Part shown: piece by piece, positions 53,678-64,000 of the stretch
How the letters are laid out: every line of letters starts with the position of its first letter
Position numbering within the stretch: the stretch's first letter is position 1
Assembly (NCBI GenBank): GCA_028290665.1
Contig: JAQGJK010000002.1
Location: 60,177 to 124,176 of the forward strand
DNA: 64,000 bases
Reading direction: 5' to 3'
Source of the DNA: Devosia sp.
Lineage (GTDB): Bacteria; Pseudomonadota; Alphaproteobacteria; Rhizobiales; Devosiaceae
Notes under the pieces: generated by a model
The model's input: only the letters and a program-made list of their open reading frames with translations
Database searches by the model: none
Told to the model about the DNA's origin: nothing
Made by a program: the position numbers and the translations under genes

Positions 53678-54147
53678 GGCTCGTAGTTCTGGAGGATATC
53701 GAGCAGTGAGTAGGAATAGTCCGACGTCTCCCGCGAGACGTCGAGGTAGTGCCAGCCATCGGCTTCCTTCACCACGGTGAAGGTCAATTCCCGCGGCTCG
53801 CCGAAATTGCTGAACGACACCGCGATGGTCCCGACATCAACCCCCGTGTCGATCTCCGGTTCGCCGATGACGAGGTCGTCGAGGTCGAAATCCTGCCCAT
53901 CGACCAGCGGATCGAAATCGAGCGGCCCCATTTCGCCGTCCGGCGTCGCGGCATAGGCGGCGTCGAACAGCGCGTTGAGTTCGCTCGAGCGCTGCATCAC
54001 TTGAACGTCCTCGGCCGGTACTTCACCGGCGAGGTACGGCGCATAGACCGCATCGATTAGTTCCTCCGGGGTGTCGTAGGCGAGGGCTGCCGACGTGCAG
54101 GCAAAACCCAGGCAAAGCGCCGCAAGATATAGTCCATGCTTGTCCAT
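53674..54147 (-). CDS. exported protein of unknown function
   Basis: The protein is 157 residues. A signal peptide (MDKHGLYLAALCLGFACTSA, then ALA-YD) precedes TPEELIDAVYAPYLAGEV. The middle is strongly acidic (FDPLVDGQDFDLDDLVIGEPEID), and the domain ends FTVVKEADGWHYLDVSRET. The combination of a short helical N-terminus with a WxYxDV-type beta-rich end resembles DUF3828/nuclear-transport-factor-2-like periplasmic proteins, but the match is weak. It lies between an exported unknown and an aminotransferase, overlapping the latter by 4 nt, so the three are likely one operon. Confidence 0.75.
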   Translation of the reverse strand: MDKHGLYLAALCLGFACTSAALAYDTPEELIDAVYAPYLAGEVPAEDVQVMQRSSELNALFDAAYAATPDGEMGPLDFDPLVDGQDFDLDDLVIGEPEIDTGVDVGTIAVSFSNFGEPRELTFTVVKEADGWHYLDVSRETSDYSYSLLDILQNYEP

Positions 54148-54156
54148 TGATTGCTC

Positions 54157-55413
54157 CTAATTGAACCAGAAGGCGAAGCCGATCAGGCTGCCGTTGAACA
54201 CGCGATTGGCTTCGGCGAAAGTCCCTGCATCGGCGATGGGACCTTCTTTCAGATACGGTAACGCATCATATCCGCTGATCAACATTACGAAATCGGTGCG
54301 CTTGGCAGTCATTAAAAAGGCACGTAAATCAAAGCCTTGCTTGAACCGCCAATGGGGGATCAGCAAGTTGCCCGCGAGGATTCGGTCCATGGTGTCGAGC
54401 GTTTCGAGCCAGGTCGCGACCATTTCGTCTGTCACTTTGACGTCGGGACTTGGCGGCGTCTGCTCCGGCGACGGCACCAGTTCATGATTATCGTCCGTCT
54501 CAGCGAGAATCGCCTCCCAGTTCCGTCGCGACAGCACCGTGATTGTCTCGAGCCTTTCAAGCACATGCGCCAATCGCGGCGAGTCGATCACTGGCCAGTT
54601 GAGGCTGTGGATACCAGCAATCGCATCGGCAATCGCGGAATCGCTCTCGGGACCAAGCACCAGCATGCCGCCCTCGGCAAACGCCTGCATTGGCAGTCCG
54701 GCCTCGGGAAACACCCGGTGAAACAGCACGTTGACGAAGGTCTCGAAATCATGGGCGAGCACGAAATCCGCCTGCGCCGCCAGAGCGTTAGCATACCCTG
54801 CCAGCCAGATGGCATCCGCCCGGTCAAAGCCGACCAGGGATTGGATTACGCCGCCGGCCTCGGCCCGCGCCGCGCCTTCTGCAGTCTCGGGTTGATTGGC
54901 GGGCACCATGCCCAGGATACTGGCGACGACTTCATTGTCATCGCCGACCCCGTCGTCATTGATGTCCAGCCGGAACCCCAGCGGATCGAGGAGAAACACA
55001 CTGTCCCCGAGTTCGGGTTCGGCTGCCAGCAGCGCTTTCTCCGCCGTGTCCAACTCGCTGACGAAGGTCTCAAGCACCGCCCTGACCTTCTGATAGTCCA
55101 GCGGTTCGGGATTCGGGTTGCGCATGACAGGGACGTTGAACACGATCCCGAGTGGGTGCAGTTCAGGCGTAAAGCCGTGACGGTAGAGCGCCTGTTCGAC
55201 GCCCTCGACCGCCTGCACCATACCGAGAATCCCGCTGGCGTACAGCGCCTCGGCGTCGCCTGCCGCCACCTGCGGCGCTAGCGCCGCCGCCGTTGAATCG
55301 AGCGTCCCGGCGTAAAGGCCGTCGCGGAGCGTGTCGAAGCTCTCCTGCGCCACGGCGCTTTCGCCCATCAGGCAGCCAGCAATCGCCGCTGCCAAGATCA
55401 TGATCTTGCGCAT
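54157..55413 (-). CDS. exported protein with an EF-hand-like loop, unknown function
   Basis: The protein is 418 residues. It has a signal peptide (MRKIMILAAAIAGCLMGESA, then VA-QES). The mature part is mostly helical. A calcium-binding-like loop at residues 150-161 (DINDDGVGDDNE) has acidic residues at EF-hand positions 1, 3, 5, 9 and 12. DRADAIWLAGYANALAAQADFVLAHDFE, HRVFPEAGLP, and a C-terminal block with WRFKQGFDLRAFL are further recognisable features. I do not recognise the family, though such single-EF-loop periplasmic proteins occur in alphaproteobacteria. It is 9 nt upstream of the next exported unknown. Confidence 0.78.
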   Translation of the reverse strand: MRKIMILAAAIAGCLMGESAVAQESFDTLRDGLYAGTLDSTAAALAPQVAAGDAEALYASGILGMVQAVEGVEQALYRHGFTPELHPLGIVFNVPVMRNPNPEPLDYQKVRAVLETFVSELDTAEKALLAAEPELGDSVFLLDPLGFRLDINDDGVGDDNEVVASILGMVPANQPETAEGAARAEAGGVIQSLVGFDRADAIWLAGYANALAAQADFVLAHDFETFVNVLFHRVFPEAGLPMQAFAEGGMLVLGPESDSAIADAIAGIHSLNWPVIDSPRLAHVLERLETITVLSRRNWEAILAETDDNHELVPSPEQTPPSPDVKVTDEMVATWLETLDTMDRILAGNLLIPHWRFKQGFDLRAFLMTAKRTDFVMLISGYDALPYLKEGPIADAGTFAEANRVFNGSLIGFAFWFN

Positions 55414-55452
55414 TATTTTCCCTCAGATTCGCGCGACGCCCCCGCGTGCCCG

Positions 55453-59300
<3,848 letters not shown>

Positions 59301-59404
59301 CGCGGGCGTCGCCCCTAACCATGCACTCGCTAGTGGCGGCCGACCCGCCTCAGCGACACCTTAGCGCCACCGTGAACAAACAAGCAACACCTAAACTGTG
59401 CGGC

Positions 59405-60253
59405 TCAGCCCTGCAGCACCGACGCAAGCGGGCTGGACGCGTTCACCTTGGGCGACAGTCCCTGGCGCTGCAGTAGTTCATAGGACTGCTTATACCAGTC
59501 GCTCGACGGGTAATTGTGACCCAGCACTGCCGCGGCGGTCTGCGCTTCACTCATCAGGCCGAGTGCGACATAGCCTTCTGTCAGGCGATACAGCGCCTCC
59601 TCGATATGGGTCGAGGTCTGGTACTGCTCGACCACGACGCGGAAGCGGTTGATGCCGGCGAGGTATTGGCCGTTGCCGAGATAATAGCGGCCGACCGACA
59701 TTTCCTTGCCCGCAAGGTTATCCACGGCGACGAGGATTTTTTCCTTGGCATCCTTGGCGTGTTCGCTCTGCGGATAGTTGGTGATCAGCAGGGTGTAGCT
59801 GTCGATGGCATCGCGAGCCAGTTGCTGGTCGCGGCTGGCGTCCTTGATCTGGGCAAAATACGAGGTGCCCTTGAGCCAGAGCACGTAGGCCATTTCCTTG
59901 GATGAGGGGAACAGCGCGATATAGCGATCCGCCGCAGCGATGGCGTCGTCGAACTTGCCGATCCGGTAGGTCGCATAGACCTCCATCAGCTTCGCCTTCT
60001 CGTTGAACTCCGAGTAAGGATGTTGGCGCTCGAGTTTCTGCAGCGTCGTGATGGCGTTGAGGTAATACTGCCGGTCCATATCGGTGATCGCCGATTGGTA
60101 CAGTGTCTCGGGCGGGATGATTTCTTCCTGCACGATCTTGGTCGGACCGAACATGTTGAAACCGGAGCAGGCCGAAAGCGTCAGGGCCACGACGCCGACG
60201 ATGACAAGCCGAACGATACGTCCGGCAACACGTCCCGAAAACTGAGAAGTCAC
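59405..60253 (-). CDS. bamD: outer membrane protein assembly lipoprotein BamD
   Basis: The protein is 282 residues from GTG 60253. A lipoprotein signal peptide ends in the lipobox LSAC, with Cys near residue 29. Five TPR-like repeats follow (ETLYQSAITDMDRQYYLNAITTLQKLERQHPYSEF, KLMEVYATYRIGKFDDAIAAADRYIALFPSSKE, QLARDAIDSYTLLITNYPQSEHAKDA, and others). BamD is the essential scaffold that couples BamA and delivers beta-barrel precursors at the outer membrane. It lies 75 bp downstream of lpxC. Confidence 0.95.
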   Translation of the reverse strand: MTSQFSGRVAGRIVRLVIVGVVALTLSACSGFNMFGPTKIVQEEIIPPETLYQSAITDMDRQYYLNAITTLQKLERQHPYSEFNEKAKLMEVYATYRIGKFDDAIAAADRYIALFPSSKEMAYVLWLKGTSYFAQIKDASRDQQLARDAIDSYTLLITNYPQSEHAKDAKEKILVAVDNLAGKEMSVGRYYLGNGQYLAGINRFRVVVEQYQTSTHIEEALYRLTEGYVALGLMSEAQTAAAVLGHNYPSSDWYKQSYELLQRQGLSPKVNASSPLASVLQG

Positions 60254-60328
60254 ACAAGGCCCCGTGGTTCTAATGCGCAGCAACACTGCGCCGACTAGGT
60301 TTCAATTCCATCAAAACTGTGGCGCTGC

Positions 60329-61285
60329 TCAGCCGACCGACTTGAGGTACGGGTTGACCTGCAGCGCTTCCGGCACGTCGTCCAGCGAGTCAAACGCCAA
60401 CGGCAGGTCTTCGGCCGAGACGATTTCATAATTGGCGTCGGTGGCGAACAGGCTTTGCAGCACCAGGGCGTTCAGCGCATGACCGCCCTTGTAGCTGCGG
60501 AACTTTCCATAGATGGGAAGTCCGCCGAGCGCCAGATCACCGATCGCATCCAATAGCTTATGGCGTACGAATTCGTCTTCGTAACGCAAGCCGCCTGGAT
60601 TGAGGATGCGATTGTCCTCGACGGTGATGGAATTCTCGAGACTTGAACCGAGGGCATAACCCGCCTGCCGCAACACCTTGGCATCGCGAGCGAATCCGAA
60701 AGTGCGGGCACGGGACACGTCTTCGTAATAGCGGCGCGGTGACCAGTCGAGGATCATCCGCTGGCGACCGATCACCTTGTTGTCGAAATCGATTTCAAGA
60801 TCGAGCGCGCGGCCATTATAGGGCTCAAGCGCGGCAAAGGCGTCATTGTTGCGCACAGTTACGGCGCGAATAATCTTGATAAAGCGGCGGATCGCGGGCT
60901 GCACATCGAGCCCGACTTCGCAGATGCCGTCGACGAATTTCCCGGCGCTGCCGTCGAGAATCGGACATTCCGGCCCATCGATAGTGATCGCCGCGTTGTC
61001 GACGCCGAGCCCGGAAAGGGCCGAGATCACATGCTCGACGGTCGCCACCGAGGCGCTGTCGCCGAGGTCAAGCGTCGTGCAGAGGGTGGTGCGAGCGACC
61101 CGCGAATAGTGCACTTCGACGGGGCCGACGACGCGGCCGTCCTCGTAGGTCCGCGAGATCATATAGCCGGAATTGGCAGGCGCCGGGCCAATGCTCAGCG
61201 TTACCGGCTTGGCGCTATGCACGCCATAGCCGAAGAACTGAAGCGAGCCGGCCAAAGTCCGCTGCCGTGCCGACAGTTTCTGCAT
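60329..61285 (-). CDS. lpxC: UDP-3-O-acyl-N-acetylglucosamine deacetylase
   Basis: The protein is 318 residues. It catalyses the committed step of lipid A synthesis using Zn2+. Zinc ligands lie in SVATVEHVISALSGLGVDNA (first His) and VRHKLLDAIGDLALGG (second His and Asp). The general-acid His is in YKGGHALNALVLQSL. The N-terminal motif is LQFFGYGVHSAKPVTLSIGPAP, in which an FGYG replaces the commoner SGVG-type turn. PECPILDGSAGKFVDGICEVG is another strong match. It follows ftsZ on the same strand beyond a terminator. Confidence 0.96.
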   Translation of the reverse strand: MQKLSARQRTLAGSLQFFGYGVHSAKPVTLSIGPAPANSGYMISRTYEDGRVVGPVEVHYSRVARTTLCTTLDLGDSASVATVEHVISALSGLGVDNAAITIDGPECPILDGSAGKFVDGICEVGLDVQPAIRRFIKIIRAVTVRNNDAFAALEPYNGRALDLEIDFDNKVIGRQRMILDWSPRRYYEDVSRARTFGFARDAKVLRQAGYALGSSLENSITVEDNRILNPGGLRYEDEFVRHKLLDAIGDLALGGLPIYGKFRSYKGGHALNALVLQSLFATDANYEIVSAEDLPLAFDSLDDVPEALQVNPYLKSVG

Positions 61286-61330
61286 GCCGTTATTCTCCGA
61301 CCCAACCGCCCCAAGTTGAATCGGAGCTTA

Positions 61331-61365
61331 TTAAACTAAAACCCGGGGCGATAGTCTGCCCCGGG
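61331..61365 (-). terminator. terminator of ftsZ
   Basis: On the minus strand CCCGGGGC (61365-61358), loop AGACTATC, GCCCCGGG (61349-61342), then TTTTAGTTTAA. It is a perfect 8-bp stem 31 nt after the ftsZ stop, separating ftsZ from lpxC. Confidence 0.85.
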
Positions 61366-61395
61366 CTGTCTCAACTGAAGTGTGGCTTGGACGCC

Positions 61396-63069
61396 TCAGC
61401 CATGCTTGCGCAGAAATGCCGGGATTTCGAGGTGATCTTTGGCAATCGGTGCGCTGGCCGCAGGCCGGCCATGCTGATCGGAGTGACCGGCAGCGCCATC
61501 GCTGACGCGCGGCAGATTGGTGCGCGGCATGCCGCCTTCGATGGCGATGCGGGCGGAATTATCACCGGCCGCCAGTGGCTCCTGACGAATCGCCGGCTCT
61601 GTCGGCGACCCGGCCTTGAGACCAATGCCGACATTGGAGGCAAGGCGACGGAACAGGGCACGGGCGTTGCGCGGCTCGTTGCTGTCCTGCCCGGCGGGCA
61701 TTGGCGGGCGCGACACCTGAGCAATTTCCTCGGTGCGCTGGACCCGACGCTCGGGCCGCACGGCGTCCGACGGCACATAGGCGCTCGGGATCGGCGCTTC
61801 TTCGCGATGCGGCGTATCTTCGTGATGATCGGGCACGACGGCCGAGGGAAAGTACGGCTCGACCATCACGCCAGCGTCTTCGTCGTAGCCATACACCGGC
61901 TCCTGCTCGACGATGGCTTCGGCGACGGCCGCTTCGACCTGCATTTCGATCTCGGACTGGCGCGGGGCCTGCTGGATCTGGGGGACCGGCGCGGGCTCGC
62001 GATACTGCGGCTGCGGTGCCGGAGTTTCATGCGGAATGTGCGGGCGCTTGACCGAGATGATGCGGGCGGCGTTCGGCTTTACCGGCTCGAGCGCCTGTAC
62101 CATGGTGGCATCGGTACCCGTAGCAACGACCGAGACGCGGATGCGGCCTTCGAGCGAGGAATCATAAGTCGCGCCGAGAATAATGTTGGCGTCCGAGTCG
62201 ACTTCCTCGCGGATACGGCTCGCCGCCTCATCGACTTCGTATAGCGTCAGGTCCGGGCCGCCGGTGATCGAGATCAGCAGGCCGCGGGCACCATGCATGG
62301 ACACGTCATCGAGCAGCGGGTTGGCGATGGCGGCTTCGGCGGCGTGACGGGCACGATCTTCGCCCGAAGCCTCGCCGGTACCCATCATGGCCTTGCCCAT
62401 GCCGCGCATCACGGCGCGCACGTCGGCGAAATCGAGGTTGATGAGGCCCTCTTTGACCATCAGATCGGTGATACAGGCGACACCGGAGAACAGCACCTGG
62501 TCGGCCATCGCGAAGGCGTTGGCGAAAGTGGTCTTTTCGTTGGCGACGCGGAACAGGTTCTGGTTCGGGATGACGATCAGCGTATCGACATGGCGATGCA
62601 GTTCGTCGATGCCCTCTTCGGCGAGCCGCGAGCGGCGATTGCCTTCAAAGCTGAACGGCTTGGTGACGACGCCGACGGTGAGAATACCCTGTTCGCGGGC
62701 GGCGCGGGCGACCACTGGGGCTGCGCCGGTCCCGGTGCCGCCACCCATGCCGGCGGTGATGAACACCATGTGCGAGCCGCTGAGATGATCGTTGATCTCG
62801 TCCCAGCTCTCTTCAGCAGCCGCACGGCCAACTTCCGGGTGCGAACCGGCGCCGAGGCCTTCGGTGACGCCGACGCCGAGCTGGATGATGCGCTGCGCCT
62901 TGCTGAGCGCCAATGCCTGGGCATCGGTGTTGGCACAGACGAAGTCCACCCCATCGAGACCGCAGGTGATCATGTTGTTGACGGCGTTGCCGCCGGCGCC
63001 ACCGACGCCGAAGACGGTGATGCGGGGCTTCAGTTCCTGAATGTCAGGGATGGTGAGGTTGATCGTCAT
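61396..63069 (-). CDS. ftsZ: cell division protein FtsZ
   Basis: The protein is 557 residues from ATG 63069. The tubulin-like GTPase core includes [15 protein letters not shown], the GTP signature [13 protein letters not shown] near residues 108-119 and [27 protein letters not shown] disordered linker of roughly 220 residues rich in Pro, Gln and Glu follows. The conserved C-terminal peptide is [12 protein letters not shown], which recruits FtsA and other partners. The long linker is usual in Hyphomicrobiales. Expected partners ftsQ/ftsA are not seen within the 0.9 kb to the right. Confidence 0.97.
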   Translation of the reverse strand: MTINLTIPDIQELKPRITVFGVGGAGGNAVNNMITCGLDGVDFVCANTDAQALALSKAQRIIQLGVGVTEGLGAGSHPEVGRAAAEESWDEINDHLSGSHMVFITAGMGGGTGTGAAPVVARAAREQGILTVGVVTKPFSFEGNRRSRLAEEGIDELHRHVDTLIVIPNQNLFRVANEKTTFANAFAMADQVLFSGVACITDLMVKEGLINLDFADVRAVMRGMGKAMMGTGEASGEDRARHAAEAAIANPLLDDVSMHGARGLLISITGGPDLTLYEVDEAASRIREEVDSDANIILGATYDSSLEGRIRVSVVATGTDATMVQALEPVKPNAARIISVKRPHIPHETPAPQPQYREPAPVPQIQQAPRQSEIEMQVEAAVAEAIVEQEPVYGYDEDAGVMVEPYFPSAVVPDHHEDTPHREEAPIPSAYVPSDAVRPERRVQRTEEIAQVSRPPMPAGQDSNEPRNARALFRRLASNVGIGLKAGSPTEPAIRQEPLAAGDNSARIAIEGGMPRTNLPRVSDGAAGHSDQHGRPAASAPIAKDHLEIPAFLRKHG

Positions 63070-63391
63070 GGAGGGCCCCAATGGTGGCGTGTTGGTTAAG
63101 TTTTAAGCGCCAAATCGTTAACCGGCCCCTAACAATTTGAGCGATCCAACTGCCGATCCCGCAGATTGCAAGCCTGCAACACGTCTCTGTAACCCTTTGT
63201 TCACCATAATCTTTTTGTTGGAGTAGAAGAATGGCCACAGCCTGACCATGCCGGTTTTGCATAAACGTGATCCGTATCATTCTGCAACGGCTGCCCGTTG
63301 ACAGTTTCAGAAATTCGTTACATAACCGATTTGTAATATAACCATATGGTTTCAAACTTGCCGGCATCGCTCGGCCTTGAGGAGAAAAAGC
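63070..63391. other. ftsZ/VOC divergent intergenic region
   Basis: This 322-bp region is AT-richer than its surroundings. It must hold the ftsZ promoter on the minus strand and contains a plus-strand promoter candidate plus a palindrome for the VOC gene. No credible ORF lies in it. Confidence 0.55.
63298..63351 (+). promoter_or_regulatory. promoter and operator-like palindrome of the VOC gene
   Basis: TTGACA (63298-63303) with CATAAC (63321-63326) at 17 nt is a possible promoter. Downstream, AACCATATGGTT (63340-63351) is a perfect 12-bp palindrome within an AT-rich flank. It has the size and look of an ArsR- or MarR-type operator. No such regulator gene is in view. Confidence 0.5.
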
Positions 63392-63850
63392 ATGACGAAA
63401 ATCCGCCCCTGCCTGTGGTTCGACGACCGCATCGACGATGCCATCGAATTTTACACGGCAACATTCAAAAACGCGAAGATCACCAGCGTGCAGCGACAGG
63501 ACCCGAACGGCCCGGCGTTTACGGCGACTTTCGAACTCGAGGGACAGGAGTTCATGGCGCTGAACGGGGGGCCGATGTTCACGTTCAATGAAGCCGTATC
63601 GTTTTTCGTCACCTGCGCCGATCAGGCCGAGGTCGACTATTTCTGGGATGCCATGACCGCGGATGGCGGCGCGGAGTCGCAATGCGGCTGGCTAAAAGAC
63701 AAATTCGGCTTGTCCTGGCAGATCGTGCCAAAACAGCTGTTCGAAACGATCGGCGGATCGGATCGCGCCGGCGCCGGCCGCGCGATGCAGGCGATGATGG
63801 GGATGAAGAAGCTCATCGTAGCTGACCTCCAGGCTGCGTATGCAGGGTGA
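63392..63850 (+). CDS. VOC-family protein (PhnB / 3-demethylubiquinone methyltransferase-like fold)
   Basis: The protein is 152 residues from ATG 63392 with GAGGAG upstream. It belongs to the PhnB-type subgroup of the glyoxalase/vicinal oxygen chelate fold: IRPCLWFDDRIDDAIEFYTATFKNAKI, FELEGQEFMALNGGPMFTFNEAVSFFV, and CGWLKDKFGLSWQIVPKQLFE. It probably binds a small ligand or metal and no specific reaction can be assigned. Similar genes are often regulated together with SRPBCC proteins by ArsR-type repressors, which fits the upstream palindrome. Confidence 0.9.
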   Translation: MTKIRPCLWFDDRIDDAIEFYTATFKNAKITSVQRQDPNGPAFTATFELEGQEFMALNGGPMFTFNEAVSFFVTCADQAEVDYFWDAMTADGGAESQCGWLKDKFGLSWQIVPKQLFETIGGSDRAGAGRAMQAMMGMKKLIVADLQAAYAG

Positions 63851-63917
63851 CGTTGAAACGTGGCAAGGCGGATGCCACCGCCGACCTTCCGGTCTCGGGG
63901 TGCTGGGTAGAGAAGCG

Positions 63918-63992
63918 GCCGGGCGAGGTTTTGGACTTCGTCGCGGGGTAGACCCGCATGGCTGTTGTGGTGAGACCGTCGCCTCGCCCGGC
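63918..63992. repeat. long inverted repeat with nested hairpin
   Basis: GCCGGGCGAGG (63918-63928) and CCTCGCCCGGC (63982-63992) are perfect inverted 11-mers 53 nt apart. Between them GCGGG-GTAGA-CCCGC (63943-63957) forms a hairpin. No gene is recognisable from 63851 to the window end. It may be a dispersed palindromic repeat or a structured RNA; more context is needed. Confidence 0.5.
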
Positions 63993-64000
63993 TATGGAGA

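Overview
The window is a high-GC, densely coding chromosomal segment of an alphaproteobacterium, most likely a member of the Hyphomicrobiales (Rhizobiales). The best evidence is a circularly permuted two-piece tmRNA gene (tag peptide ANDNYAPVALAA) followed by an alpha-type SspB adaptor. Other support comes from a long-tailed FtsZ ending in [10 protein letters not shown], a DUF1127 protein, and the runs ilvB-ilvN, miaA/serB, degP-hflC-hflK-folA-thyA and ftsZ-lpxC-bamD-recN-ligA. A Devosia-like genus is my guess from overall flavour and is not proven.

Layout. 1-4.1 kb: start of a TerC-type membrane protein, an RTX-type secreted protein, tRNA-Lys(CTT), an MscS channel and a periplasmic MsrA. 4.1-6.1 kb: a TetR regulator with an operator-like palindrome, then ilvC with a strong terminator. 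6.1-14.6 kb: small membrane and unknown proteins, GFA and UPF0303 proteins, PhzF, leuA preceded by a Leu-rich small ORF, a HisC-like aminotransferase, an OYE-type oxidoreductase and a PQQ-type sugar dehydrogenase. 14.7-20.2 kb: a polytopic GT-C-like enzyme, a PAP2 membrane phosphatase, a periplasmic unknown and a Kup K+ transporter. 20.4-29.3 kb: flavin reductase, pdxJ, a DMT exporter, ilvN-ilvB with a complete leader-peptide attenuator, a FemAB-like transferase, an SDR and a MATE exporter. 29.3-40.5 kb: miaA/serB, two GNATs, a Do-type protease, hflC-hflK, an AT-rich folA that looks foreign, a GNAT, a DUF4424 protein, thyA, ssrA, sspB and an RHH protein. 40.5-53.7 kb: a 1298-residue AsmA protein, a broken esterase-like/phytase-family gene, a UvrD/PcrA helicase, a HigBA toxin-antitoxin pair, a DMT exporter, prmA, aminopeptidase P and an aminotransferase. 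53.7-64 kb: two periplasmic unknowns, ligA, recN, bamD, lpxC, ftsZ and a VOC-family gene.

The genes are mostly housekeeping. Branched-chain amino acid synthesis is spread over four loci (ilvC, leuA, ilvB-ilvN and possibly the aminotransferases). The ilvBN locus shows a promoter, a 16-codon Leu/Ile/Val leader, an antiterminator and an intrinsic terminator, all visible in the sequence. Protein quality control clusters at 32-40 kb (Do protease, the HflKC regulators of FtsH, tmRNA and SspB). Envelope growth and division cluster at 59-63 kb (BamD, LpxC, FtsZ).

I found no CRISPR array, no insertion sequence, no rRNA and no prophage. The most unusual points are the ilv attenuator, the compositionally foreign folA in a conserved neighbourhood, a three-way-junction-like inverted repeat upstream of pdxJ, the operator palindromes of the TetR, HigBA and VOC loci, and the STT3-like membrane enzyme next to a PAP2 protein.
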